A stretch of 64,000 bases of DNA from Vibrio pomeroyi (GTDB lineage: Bacteria > Pseudomonadota > Gammaproteobacteria > Enterobacterales > Vibrionaceae), in the NCBI RefSeq assembly GCF_024347595.1, contig NZ_AP025506.1, positions 2,976,001-3,040,000 on the forward strand, written 5' to 3'. Numbering within the stretch: position 1 is the first letter of the stretch; the number at the start of each line of letters is the position of its first letter. The notes under the pieces were generated by a model. That model saw nothing but the letters and a program-made list of their open reading frames with translations. It was not told the origin of the DNA and did not search any database. Below, piece after piece: positions 55,733 through 64,000 of this stretch. The translations under genes and the position numbers were made by a program.

Positions 55733-57667
55733 ATGAATTATCGCATCGACTTAGCTGTTCTTTCTGAACAAAAAAATAACTGCCGATTTGGCCTTACGGT
55801 ACATAACTTAAGTGACCTTGACGTAACAGATTGGTCACTGCATTTTGCGTTTGACCGATTCATCCTTCAAGAGAGTCTGTCGCAGGGTGAACTGACTCAA
55901 GTTGGCAGCTTTTGTTCGTTCAAACCAAGTTCGTCAGTGTTAAAAGCGAACAACCATTACTACCTTGAATTCAGTATTCAAAGCGCCCCATTCCGTTTTT
56001 ATTCTGACGGTCTAAACGATGCCTTTATCCAAACGCATCACCAAGGCGAAACCTCAGCACTGCCAGTTGCGATATCACCCATTGTTCTGGCGTCACCATA
56101 CCGTGAACGCAATCAGATACCTGAAGTGAACGCTGCTGAGGTGGCATTGATTCCTCAGCCGAACCAGATCGAACTTAAGCAAGGTAGCTTCGCCCTAAAC
56201 AGCGAATGCAAGATTGAGGTTCAGTCTCACCTTGCAGATAAAGCCGTCACTTGGCTGAAACAAGAATTACTTTCTACCTTTGAACTGTCGATTTCGAATC
56301 AGCTTCCAACGGGAGAAGGCGATGACCTTCTATTTCGTAGTAATCCGACTTTAGACGAAGCCGAATACAAACTCCGCATTACTGAACAACAAATAATTGT
56401 TGAATCAGGCAGCCAATCTGGTTTCACACACGCTGTAGCAAGTCTGATTCAATTGGTTCAACAACAGGGTGCAGAAAGCTTCTCTGTGCCATGTTGCAAA
56501 ATCGCCGACCAACCACGCTTTAAATACCGTGGCATGATGCTGGACTGCGCGCGTCACTTCCATTCAGTGGAGCAAGTGAAGCGCTTAATCAACCAATTGG
56601 CGCACTACAAGTTCAACGTTTTTCATTGGCACCTAACTGATGATGAAGGTTGGAGAATCGAGATAAAGAGCCTACCTCAACTTACTGAAATCGGTGCTTG
56701 GCGTGGTCCTGACCATGCATTGGAACCGCAATATACCCATATTGCTGAAAACTACGGCGGCTTCTACACACAACAACAGATTCGCGAAGTTATTGAATAC
56801 GCAGAACAACGTAGTATCACGGTTATCCCTGAGATCGATATCCCGGGACACTGTCGCGCCGCGATCAAATCACTGCCTAATATGTTGGTAGAGCAAGCTG
56901 ACACCACTCAATACAAGAGTATCCAGCACTACAACGACAACGTGCTAAACCCAGGCTTGCCGGGTACTTACCAGTTCCTAGATGCGGTTATTGAAGAAGT
57001 TGCAAAGCTATTCCCTAGCGAATTGATTCACATGGGCGCAGACGAAGTACCACCGGGTGTGTGGACTAACAGCCCTGCCGCTCAAGCACTGATGAAAGAG
57101 CACCAGTACCAAGACAGCAAAGACTTACAAGGTCACCTATTCCGCTATGCCGAGAACAAACTTAAGCAACTTGGCAAACGTATGGTGGGCTGGGAAGAAG
57201 CTCAGCACGGCGACAAGGTGAGCAAAGAGACCATCATCTACTCGTGGCTCAGCGAAGAAGCGGCTGTGAACTGTGCTCGCCAAGGCTTTGATGTGGTACT
57301 GCAACCTGCACAATTTACCTATCTCGACATGACCCAAGATTATGCACCGGAAGAGCCGGGCGTAGATTGGGCTTCCGTTATCCCATTAGAACAAGCTTAT
57401 ACCTACGAAGCGCTTGCTGAGATATCCGACATCGACCCAATTCGTAAGCGGATCCGCGGAATTCAGTGTGCTTTATGGTGTGAGATCGTCACCAACCAAA
57501 AGCGTATGGATTACATGGTATTTCCAAGAATTAGCGCTTTAGCTGAAGGATGTTGGACACATAAAAACAACCGAAACTGGCTAGATTACCTATCTCGCCT
57601 AAAGGGTCACTTGCCACTACTCGACAGGCTCAATGTCGATTATCGCAACCCTTGGAAAGCTGAATAA
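55733..57667 (+). CDS. GH20 beta-N-acetylhexosaminidase
   Basis: A 644-aa enzyme with no signal peptide, so cytoplasmic. An N-terminal domain (1-140) and a GH20b domain (about 150-255) precede the catalytic barrel: GMMLDCARHFHSVEQVKRL, FHWHLTDDEGWRIEIKS, and the D437-E438 pair in MGADEVPPGVW used for substrate-assisted catalysis. It releases GlcNAc from the non-reducing end of imported disaccharides. VC0613 is the counterpart. It lies 12 nt after gspK. Confidence 0.93.
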   Translation: MNYRIDLAVLSEQKNNCRFGLTVHNLSDLDVTDWSLHFAFDRFILQESLSQGELTQVGSFCSFKPSSSVLKANNHYYLEFSIQSAPFRFYSDGLNDAFIQTHHQGETSALPVAISPIVLASPYRERNQIPEVNAAEVALIPQPNQIELKQGSFALNSECKIEVQSHLADKAVTWLKQELLSTFELSISNQLPTGEGDDLLFRSNPTLDEAEYKLRITEQQIIVESGSQSGFTHAVASLIQLVQQQGAESFSVPCCKIADQPRFKYRGMMLDCARHFHSVEQVKRLINQLAHYKFNVFHWHLTDDEGWRIEIKSLPQLTEIGAWRGPDHALEPQYTHIAENYGGFYTQQQIREVIEYAEQRSITVIPEIDIPGHCRAAIKSLPNMLVEQADTTQYKSIQHYNDNVLNPGLPGTYQFLDAVIEEVAKLFPSELIHMGADEVPPGVWTNSPAAQALMKEHQYQDSKDLQGHLFRYAENKLKQLGKRMVGWEEAQHGDKVSKETIIYSWLSEEAAVNCARQGFDVVLQPAQFTYLDMTQDYAPEEPGVDWASVIPLEQAYTYEALAEISDIDPIRKRIRGIQCALWCEIVTNQKRMDYMVFPRISALAEGCWTHKNNRNWLDYLSRLKGHLPLLDRLNVDYRNPWKAE

Positions 57668-57794
57668 AACAAAACCACAGCACACTCACATCGAGTGATT
57701 GCTGACTCAAATTAAGGTGCTCAGTCTAATAAAACTCAGCATTACTATTTAAAAATTAGCTGCATAGATGCAGTTTGTTAAAAAGGAAATGACA
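57668..57794 (+). other. Short gap upstream of the chitobiose phosphorylase gene
   Basis: 127 bp with no ORF or terminator visible; it contains AT-rich sequence and could hold a secondary promoter. Confidence 0.35.
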
Positions 57795-60200
57795 ATGAAA
57801 TACGGCTATTTCGATAACGACAATCGCGAATACGTCATCACTCGCCCTGATGTACCAGCACCTTGGACCAACTACCTAGGTACTGAAAAGTTTTGTACCG
57901 TGATTTCGCACAATGCGGGCGGTTACTCGTTCTACAATTCTCCGGAATACAACCGTGTTACTAAATTCCGTCCGAACGGTACCTTTGACCGTCCTGGACA
58001 CTATGTTTACCTACGTGATGATGAGACGGGTGATTACTGGTCTATCTCTTGGCAGCCTGTGGCAAAGAGCCTAGATGAAGCGAATTACGAAGTTCGTCAT
58101 GGCTTGTCATACTCAAAGTTCAAATGTGAATACAGCGGTATTACCGCGACCAAAACACTATTCGTACCTAAAGGCGAAGATGCAGAAGTTTGGGATGTTG
58201 TCCTAAAGAACAACACGGATAAGCCACGTACTATCAGCACATTCTCATTTGTTGAGTTCTCGTTCAGCCACATCCAATCTGATAACCAGAACCACCAGAT
58301 GTCTTTGTACTCTGCAGGTACGTCTTACCAAGAAGGTGTGTTGGAATACGACCTGTACTACAACACTAACGACTTTGAAGGCTTCTACTACCTAGCGTCA
58401 ACCTTCTCACCAGATAGCTACGATGGCCAACGTGACAACTTCCTTGGCATGTACCGTGATGAAGCTAACCCAATAGCAGTTGAAAATGGTAAATGTTCTA
58501 ACAGCGCTCAAACCTGTTACAACCACTGTGGTTCTCTACACAAGCAATTTACCATTCAACCGGGTGAAGAAGTTCGCTTTGCCTATGTACTAGGTATCGG
58601 CAAAGGCAATGGTGAACGCCTACGTGAAAAATACCAAGACACAGCAAACGTAGACGCAGCACTCCAAGGCATAAAAGATCACTGGGACGAGCGTTGCAAC
58701 AAATTCCAAGTTAAGTCTCCAAACGAAGGCTTAGACACAATGATCAACACGTGGACACTATACCAAGCAGAAACTTGTGTGGTTTGGTCGCGCTTTGCAT
58801 CATTCATTGAAGTTGGCGGCCGTACAGGTCTTGGTTACCGTGATACTGCGCAAGATGCGATCTCAGTACCTCATGCCAACCCACAAATGACTAAGAAACG
58901 TATTATCGACCTGCTACGCGGCCAAGTGAAAGCGGGCTACGGTCTACACCTATTCGATCCAGACTGGTTTGATCCAGAGAAAGCAGACGTTGAGCCATCG
59001 AAATCACCAACGGTTGTTCCGACTCCTTCAGATGACGACAAGATCCACGGCATTGAAGATACTTGTTCGGATGATCACTTGTGGATCGTCCCAACCATCA
59101 TCAAATACGTGATGGAAACCGGTGAGCACGACTTCTTTGACGAAGTAATTCCATACGCAGACGGTGGCGAAGCGACTGTTTACGAACACATGAAAGCGGC
59201 ACTGAACTTCTCTGCTGAATACGTAGGTCAAACCGGTATCTGTAAAGGTCTACGTGCTGACTGGAATGACTGTTTGAACCTAGGTGGCGGTGAATCTTCA
59301 ATGGTTTCATTCCTTCACTTCTGGGCACTACAAGAATTCTTAGACCTTGCTAAGTTCCGCAATAACGACGCTGACGTTGCGAAATACACAGAAATGGCAG
59401 CGAACGTTCGTGAAGCGTGTGAAACACACCTTTGGGATGACGAAGGCGGTTGGTACATCCGTGGTCTAACGAAAAATGGCGACAAGATCGGTACAGCTCA
59501 ACAAACTGAAGGTCGAGTTCACCTTGAGTCAAACACACTAGCAGTTCTGTCTGGTGCGGTTTCTCAGGAGCGCGGTGAGAAAGCGATGGACGCTGTTGAT
59601 GAGAACCTATTCTCTGAATACGGCCTACACCTGAACTCTCCATCATTCGCTACACCAAACGATGACATCGGCTTCGTAACTCGCGTTTACCAAGGCGTAA
59701 AAGAGAATGGCGCTATCTTCTCTCACCCGAACCCATGGGCTTGGGTAGCAGAAGCGAAACTTGGCCGTGGCGACCGTGCGATGAAATTCTACGATGCACT
59801 CAACCCATACAACCAAAATGACATGATTGAAACGCGTTACGCAGAACCATACTCGTACGTGCAGTTCATCATGGGTAAAGACCACCAAGACCACGGCCGT
59901 GCAAACCACCCATGGTTAACCGGTACTTCTGGTTGGGCTTACTTTGCGGTAACCAACTTCATTCTTGGTGTTCGAACAGGCTTCGAAGGCTTAACTGTCG
60001 ATCCTTGTATCCCGACGGATTGGCCAGAATTCGAAGTTACTCGTCAATGGCGCGGTGCAACTTACAACATCACGGTACAGAACCCGAATGCAGTAAGCAA
60101 AGGCGTTGCTTCTATCACTATCAACGGTGAGCCAGTTGAAGGTGCAATTCCAGTACAAGCAGAAGGCAGCGTGAACGATGTTGTCGTTGTTCTAGGCTAG
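57795..60200 (+). CDS. chbP: N,N'-diacetylchitobiose phosphorylase (GH94)
   Basis: The enzyme cleaves (GlcNAc)2 with phosphate to give GlcNAc-1-P and GlcNAc, saving one ATP. The 801-aa length equals that of the V. proteolyticus enzyme and the acid residue of that enzyme, D492, falls at the same number here (RADWNDCLN). Other GH94 marks are GVRTGFEGLTVDP and CIPTDWPEF. The ATG at 57795 begins MKYGYFDNDNREYVITRPD with AAGGA upstream; longer starts are not supported. A strong hairpin follows it. Confidence 0.95.
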   Translation: MKYGYFDNDNREYVITRPDVPAPWTNYLGTEKFCTVISHNAGGYSFYNSPEYNRVTKFRPNGTFDRPGHYVYLRDDETGDYWSISWQPVAKSLDEANYEVRHGLSYSKFKCEYSGITATKTLFVPKGEDAEVWDVVLKNNTDKPRTISTFSFVEFSFSHIQSDNQNHQMSLYSAGTSYQEGVLEYDLYYNTNDFEGFYYLASTFSPDSYDGQRDNFLGMYRDEANPIAVENGKCSNSAQTCYNHCGSLHKQFTIQPGEEVRFAYVLGIGKGNGERLREKYQDTANVDAALQGIKDHWDERCNKFQVKSPNEGLDTMINTWTLYQAETCVVWSRFASFIEVGGRTGLGYRDTAQDAISVPHANPQMTKKRIIDLLRGQVKAGYGLHLFDPDWFDPEKADVEPSKSPTVVPTPSDDDKIHGIEDTCSDDHLWIVPTIIKYVMETGEHDFFDEVIPYADGGEATVYEHMKAALNFSAEYVGQTGICKGLRADWNDCLNLGGGESSMVSFLHFWALQEFLDLAKFRNNDADVAKYTEMAANVREACETHLWDDEGGWYIRGLTKNGDKIGTAQQTEGRVHLESNTLAVLSGAVSQERGEKAMDAVDENLFSEYGLHLNSPSFATPNDDIGFVTRVYQGVKENGAIFSHPNPWAWVAEAKLGRGDRAMKFYDALNPYNQNDMIETRYAEPYSYVQFIMGKDHQDHGRANHPWLTGTSGWAYFAVTNFILGVRTGFEGLTVDPCIPTDWPEFEVTRQWRGATYNITVQNPNAVSKGVASITINGEPVEGAIPVQAEGSVNDVVVVLG

Positions 60201-60223
60201 TCACTCAATTTAACGAACAGCTC

Positions 60224-60253
60224 TTGTCTCAAGTCTTTACAGGCTTGAGACAA
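60224..60253 (+). other. Intercistronic hairpin between chbP and the mutase gene
   Basis: Perfect 10-bp stem TTGTCTCAAG / CTTGAGACAA with a 10-nt loop and no T-run. It probably protects the upstream message from 3' exonucleases. Confidence 0.6.
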
Positions 60254-60274
60254 TGAGACTAAAAGGATTTTCTA

Positions 60275-61687
60275 ATGATTAAATTTGGTACAGGTGGCTG
60301 GCGCGCTTTCATTGGTGAAGAGTTCACCAGAGAGAACGTTCGTCTTGTGGCACAAGCTCTCGCAAACATCATCAACAACGAAAATGCAGCCAAGAACGGA
60401 TTCGTGATCGGCTATGACCGTCGCTTCCTTTCCGATAAAGCCGCATGTTGGTTTGCTGAAGTATTAGCGGCTAACAACATCAGAGTGAGCTTCATCGATA
60501 AGTTCGTCCCAACTCCTATTGTAATGTTCCAAGCAAAAGAGATGGGCTGCACCTACTCGGCATGTATTACCGCTTCTCACAACCCAGCGGACTACAACGG
60601 CATTAAGATCTTCATTGAAGGTGGCCGTGATGCTGATGAGATCATCACAGAGAAGATCGAACAGCAAATCGCAACCTTAACCAACGAAGATGTTATTCGT
60701 GTCGATTTCGAGCAAGCGTTGAATGACAAAGAGATCGAAATCATCAACCCGATGAACGCCTTTGTTGATTCCATCATTAATGCCATCGATATTGAATCGA
60801 TTAAGAAAGCGAATCTACGCGTGCTGATCGACCCAATGTTTGGTGTGGCGAAAAACGCTCTGCAAACGGTTCTTATCAACGGTCGTTGTGATGTCGACGT
60901 GATCAACGATGGCAAGAACCCAGACTTCGGTGGCCTAATGCCTTCTCCAAGCGCAGCAACACTGTATCGCTTGAAGCACTTAGTTGCAGCAGAAGGTTAT
61001 GACATTGGTATTGGTACCGATGGCGATGCCGACCGTTTGGGTATCATCGATGAGAAAGGTCACTTCATCCACCCTAACGAAGTGCTACTGCTGCTTTACT
61101 ACTACTTGTTGGAATACAAGGGCTGGAAAGGCTCAGTGGTTCGTAATATCGCAACCACACACCTACTCGATAAAGTCGCGGCGGATCATGGCGAAAAGAG
61201 CTTTGAGGTTCCGGTAGGCTTTAAACATATCAGCTCGCAAATGGAAGCCGATGACTCTCTCATCGGTGGTGAAAGCTCTGGTGGTTTAACAATTCGTGGT
61301 CACATCAAGGGTAAGGATGGCGTATTCGCATCAAGCCTATTGGTTGAGATGATCAGTGTGACAGGTAAGAAATTGTCTGAACTGCTTGATGAGATCTACT
61401 CTAAGTATGGCTACGCCTACACCGCGGAAGGCGATTGCAAATTCAAGCCTTCAGAAAAAGAAGCGCTCTACACCAAGATCTACGTAGAGAAGCAACTGCC
61501 TGAATTTGAATATGAAATTGAAAAAGTCAGCTATGAAGATGGTGCTAAGGTGTACTTCAAGAATGGCGGCTGGGTAATTGCTCGTTTCTCAGGAACAGAG
61601 CCATTACTACGAATCTTCGCAGAAATGGAAGATAAAGACACTGCAGAACGTGTTCTTCAAAAAGTGAAAGACTTCCTCTCTCTATAG
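60275..61687 (+). CDS. Phosphoglucomutase/phosphomannomutase family protein
   Basis: A 470-aa alpha-D-phosphohexomutase. The phosphoserine is S101 in ACITASHNPADYNGIK, the metal loop is GTDGDADRL, the sugar loop is GGESSGGL, and the phosphate loop is [12 protein letters not shown]. As the last gene of the operon it is well placed to convert GlcNAc-1-P from the phosphorylase to GlcNAc-6-P; that assignment is inference from context. AAAGGA precedes the ATG. VC0611 is the positional counterpart. Confidence 0.9.
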   Translation: MIKFGTGGWRAFIGEEFTRENVRLVAQALANIINNENAAKNGFVIGYDRRFLSDKAACWFAEVLAANNIRVSFIDKFVPTPIVMFQAKEMGCTYSACITASHNPADYNGIKIFIEGGRDADEIITEKIEQQIATLTNEDVIRVDFEQALNDKEIEIINPMNAFVDSIINAIDIESIKKANLRVLIDPMFGVAKNALQTVLINGRCDVDVINDGKNPDFGGLMPSPSAATLYRLKHLVAAEGYDIGIGTDGDADRLGIIDEKGHFIHPNEVLLLLYYYLLEYKGWKGSVVRNIATTHLLDKVAADHGEKSFEVPVGFKHISSQMEADDSLIGGESSGGLTIRGHIKGKDGVFASSLLVEMISVTGKKLSELLDEIYSKYGYAYTAEGDCKFKPSEKEALYTKIYVEKQLPEFEYEIEKVSYEDGAKVYFKNGGWVIARFSGTEPLLRIFAEMEDKDTAERVLQKVKDFLSL

Positions 61688-61763
61688 GCTTATAGAGTGC
61701 AGCAGTTTTAAATGGGACTTAACAAATTACTGCCTTGTTAAAACCTATAGATGAAGAACTCTT

Positions 61764-61800
61764 GCCCAGTACTTTAGATTAAAGTGCTGGGCTTTTTTAT
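61764..61800 (+). terminator. Operon terminator, target of the ISL3-type insertion
   Basis: 12-bp stem GCCCAGTACTTT / AAAGTGCTGGGC (one G-U) and a tail TTTTTTAT. The tail octamer is duplicated on the far side of the element at 63096-63103. Confidence 0.92.
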
Positions 61801-61832
61801 GGTTCATCGCGGATTAGCGGGAACTAAAAACA

Positions 61833-61894
61833 AAAACGGTAGTAAGTGATATGGTTTAGTCGCCAAACAAAAATCATACACAAACTACCGTTTT
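61833..61894 (+). promoter_or_regulatory. Inverted repeat enclosing the transposase promoter
   Basis: AAAACGGTAGT (61833-61843) and its exact complement (61884-61894) end one base before the transposase ATG. RNA entering from the left edge would fold the start region into a hairpin; RNA started inside would not. Confidence 0.6.
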
Positions 61895-61895
61895 C

Positions 61896-63092
61896 ATGCC
61901 GAATCATACTTTCCTATCTTCATTCTGGGAAGGCTTTAAAATAGTAAAGTCTCACCAGACAGCATCACTTATTACACTGACTCTTAAACCTAACTCTGAG
62001 GCTAAATGCCTTTGCGGTCTTGAAGCCGAGGCTATCCATGAGTATCAATGGCGTCATGTGAAAGAGGCCATGTTGTTCAGTGTTCCTGTTGAACTTTCCG
62101 TTCAAACTCGAAGGATTAAGTGTCGTGACTGCGGCATAAAAACAGAGTCTTTATCTTGGTTGGAGCCTTATGCTCGTATAACGAAACGCCTAAAAAGCTA
62201 TATAGAACAATTGCTGCCTCTTCTTCCAATTAAGCATATCTCCCAGTTAACGAGCGTTCATTGGCACACCATTAAAGAGATAGATAAACGTCGACTTCGC
62301 CAAGTTGTACCTTCGGTGAAATGGGAGGAGTTAACGCAACTCGTCATGGACGAGTTCGCCATCTTTAAAGGGCACCGATATGCCACAGTCATCGCTGATG
62401 CTAAGACTCACCAAGTCATTTGGATAGGGTTAGGCCGTAGCCGCAAGGACATACGACCGTTCTTCGAGCAGTTAGGCAAGCATGGCAACAATATCGAAGC
62501 GGTCGCAATGGACATGAATACGGCTTTTGCCTTCGTTGATGTACAAGCGCACTGCCCGAACGCAAAAATCGTTTACGACTTATTCCATGTTGTTGCTAAG
62601 TTCGGTCGTGAGGTGATGGATAGAGTCAGAGTCGACCAAGCCAACAAACTCAAGCAAGATAAAAAAACGAGGCAATGGGTCAAGCGTTCACGCTGGGTAT
62701 TGTTGAAAAATAGAAGCAACTTAAATCCACGGCAAGATAGTTACCTTACCGAAATATTGAATATCAATAAGGACTTAATGACCACTTATATACTCGGTTC
62801 ACAACTCAAAGAGCTTTGGTATTGTGAATCAGAAGCACATGCTAAGGGGCTCTGGGAGGTATGGTGGGCACAAGTGCAAGAAAGTGGAATTAAGCCATTG
62901 AAAGAGTTCGCACGAAAACTGAGGCCTTATCTTCACGGTATTATTGGATCGGCAAGTTATCCGCTCAACACCTGCACATTGGAAGGGATAAACAACAAAA
63001 TAAAGTTAATCAAGCGAATGGGGTATGGGTATCGAGATACAGACTACTTCTTCTTGAAGATAAAAGCGGCTTTCCCCGGAAAGCCGCGATGA
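61896..63092 (+). CDS. ISL3-family transposase
   Basis: A 398-residue DDE transposase. The N-terminal zinc finger has two CxxC pairs, CLCG and CRDC. The DDE catalytic residues are D in LVMDEFAIFKGH, D in AVAMDMNTAF and E in CTLEGINNKIKLIKRMGYGY. Length and motifs are complete. No Shine-Dalgarno is apparent just before the ATG, where an inverted repeat ends. Confidence 0.93.
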   Translation: MPNHTFLSSFWEGFKIVKSHQTASLITLTLKPNSEAKCLCGLEAEAIHEYQWRHVKEAMLFSVPVELSVQTRRIKCRDCGIKTESLSWLEPYARITKRLKSYIEQLLPLLPIKHISQLTSVHWHTIKEIDKRRLRQVVPSVKWEELTQLVMDEFAIFKGHRYATVIADAKTHQVIWIGLGRSRKDIRPFFEQLGKHGNNIEAVAMDMNTAFAFVDVQAHCPNAKIVYDLFHVVAKFGREVMDRVRVDQANKLKQDKKTRQWVKRSRWVLLKNRSNLNPRQDSYLTEILNINKDLMTTYILGSQLKELWYCESEAHAKGLWEVWWAQVQESGIKPLKEFARKLRPYLHGIIGSASYPLNTCTLEGINNKIKLIKRMGYGYRDTDYFFLKIKAAFPGKPR

Positions 63093-63163
63093 ACCTTTTT
63101 TATGGCTAACTGCTATTGCTTAGCAGAGTCGGATTTACTGGGCTAGCTAGCGACTAAGCTGAG

Positions 63164-64000
63164 TTAGAACGCCAGCACACCTTTGGTATCTACTTTCACA
63201 GTGACTGGCATACCGACTTCAAGCGCTTCCGATGAGGTCGCTAATAACTTCTGACCATTGGCTTCAATCACATAGCGACAATGGTCGCCCATGAATTGCT
63301 GCTCTAATACAGACAGATTACTGTCGACATCATGACTCGCTACAATGTGCTGAGGTCTTAACAACAACGCGCAATCCGTACCTAACTCAATCTCTGTTTG
63401 TGCTTTCGCTTCAATCAGACCTAAGCTGGTTTCAAACTCGTTGTCTGAAACACGTTGTGCGTTCAGGTAGCTGCCACCACCTAAGAAATCAGCCACAAAC
63501 TTGCTTGATGGGTGGAAGTACAACTCAGATGCTGAGCCATATTGTTCAATCACACCATGGTTCATTACGGCCATTTTATCTGCAAAAGCGAACGCCTCTT
63601 CGCGGCTGTGGGTCACAAAGATTGCCGTCACGCCTTGCTTCTTAAAGATCTTACGAATCTGAGAGATCAGCTCATGACGCACTTGAGTATCAATGTTCGA
63701 GAAAGGTTCATCCAACAACAATAGGTCTGGCTTATAAGCCAAAGAGCGCGCAATCGCGACACGTTGTTGCTGACCACCAGACAATTGATGCGGGTAACGG
63801 TCGCCGTATTGATCAAGATGAACGAGCTCAAGCATCTCTTGAACCTTTGCTTTCTTCTCTTGCTCAGACATATCGCGCAGACCAAATGCCACGTTCTGAT
63901 TTACCGTCAGATGTGGGAACAGCGCGTAATCTTGGAAAATCATACCGATATTACGTTGCTCTGGCGGTAACCAATTAGCACCATCATCAATGGTTTGACA
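63164..64000 (-). CDS. fbpC: ABC transporter ATP-binding protein, FbpC type (N-terminus beyond window)
   Basis: The gene runs past the right edge; 278 C-terminal codons are present. The Q-loop is MIFQDYALFPHLTV, the signature is LSGGQQQRVAIARSLA, Walker B is LLLLDEPFSNID, and the H-loop is FVTHSREE. A C-terminal TOBE-like domain follows. The Walker A lies outside the window. Similarity and location match the Fe3+ import ATPase fbpC of V. cholerae VC0610; specificity is inferred from place. It is convergent with the chitobiose operon across the ISL3 element. Confidence 0.8.
   Translation of the reverse strand, partial: CQTIDDGANWLPPEQRNIGMIFQDYALFPHLTVNQNVAFGLRDMSEQEKKAKVQEMLELVHLDQYGDRYPHQLSGGQQQRVAIARSLAYKPDLLLLDEPFSNIDTQVRHELISQIRKIFKKQGVTAIFVTHSREEAFAFADKMAVMNHGVIEQYGSASELYFHPSSKFVADFLGGGSYLNAQRVSDNEFETSLGLIEAKAQTEIELGTDCALLLRPQHIVASHDVDSNLSVLEQQFMGDHCRYVIEANGQKLLATSSEALEVGMPVTVKVDTKGVLAF

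Larger units (their letters stand above)
61801..63095 (+). mobile_element. ISL3-family insertion sequence, complete
   Basis: The 1295-bp element is bounded by 12-bp perfect inverted repeats: GGTTCATCGCGG at 61801-61812 and its complement at 63084-63095, with imperfect continuation. It is flanked by identical 8-bp copies of TTTTTTAT (61793-61800 and 63096-63103), the target duplication size of ISL3. One intact transposase is encoded. The stop codon lies within the right repeat. Intact duplications indicate a simple and fairly recent insertion. Confidence 0.95.

Overview
The window is a stretch of the larger chromosome of a marine Vibrio, most like the V. splendidus / V. cholerae side of the family. 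The evidence is gene order. From left to right it follows the order I remember for V. cholerae VC0655 down to VC0610: holD, yhbS, ubiT, a rocS-like c-di-GMP gene, ubiUV, nlpI, pnp, rpsO, truB, rbfA, infB, nusA, rimP, two tRNAs, secG, glmM, folP, ftsH, rlmE, yhbY, greA, ompU, dacB, tyrS, an M23 peptidase, an RND pump, erpA, hemL, perM-like, rsmC, chiS and the chitobiose operon, then fbpC. No database search was run; identities come from motifs, family lengths and this order.

Region 1 (1-5.7 kb) holds the oxygen-independent ubiquinone factors UbiT, UbiU and UbiV, with a PAS-GGDEF-EAL protein between them. Both ubi promoters appear to carry FNR-like sites at the class II position. Region 2 (5.7-9 kb) is accessory: an IS1111-group element with a probable bridge RNA, then a MATE exporter and its MarR regulator with two matching operators. 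Region 3 (9-26.4 kb) is the conserved information-processing block, almost all on the minus strand: translation, transcription and RNA decay genes, tRNA-fMet and tRNA-Leu(GAG), and the glmM/folP/ftsH/rlmE cluster. Region 4 (26.4-42.8 kb) is envelope and housekeeping: OmpU porin, PBP4, an MgtE-like Mg transporter behind an unusual leader, TyrRS, a murein hydrolase, an RND efflux pair, ErpA, HemL, a small cysteine-rich membrane protein, a PerM-like protein and RsmC.

Region 5 (43-61.7 kb) is the chitin-oligosaccharide system. ChiS is a membrane-bound hybrid kinase that also binds DNA. It controls a ten-gene operon: the periplasmic chitin-oligosaccharide binding protein, two permeases, two ATPases, a GH9 exo-glucosaminidase, a glucosamine kinase, a GH20 hexosaminidase, a GH94 chitobiose phosphorylase and a sugar phosphomutase. 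Together they import (GlcNAc)2 and related disaccharides and split them in the cytoplasm by phosphorolysis and hydrolysis. The operon ends in a terminator whose T-tract has been hit by an intact ISL3-family element with an 8-bp target duplication. The end of an fbpC-type ABC ATPase closes the window.

The most interesting unexplained signals are the leader of the MgtE-like gene (14-codon ORF, hairpins and four 22-23-bp repeats), the structured noncoding end of the IS1111 element, the paired repeats in the chitobiose promoter, and the two insertion elements that have each landed in a transcription terminator. I saw no CRISPR array, prophage or toxin-antitoxin cassette.
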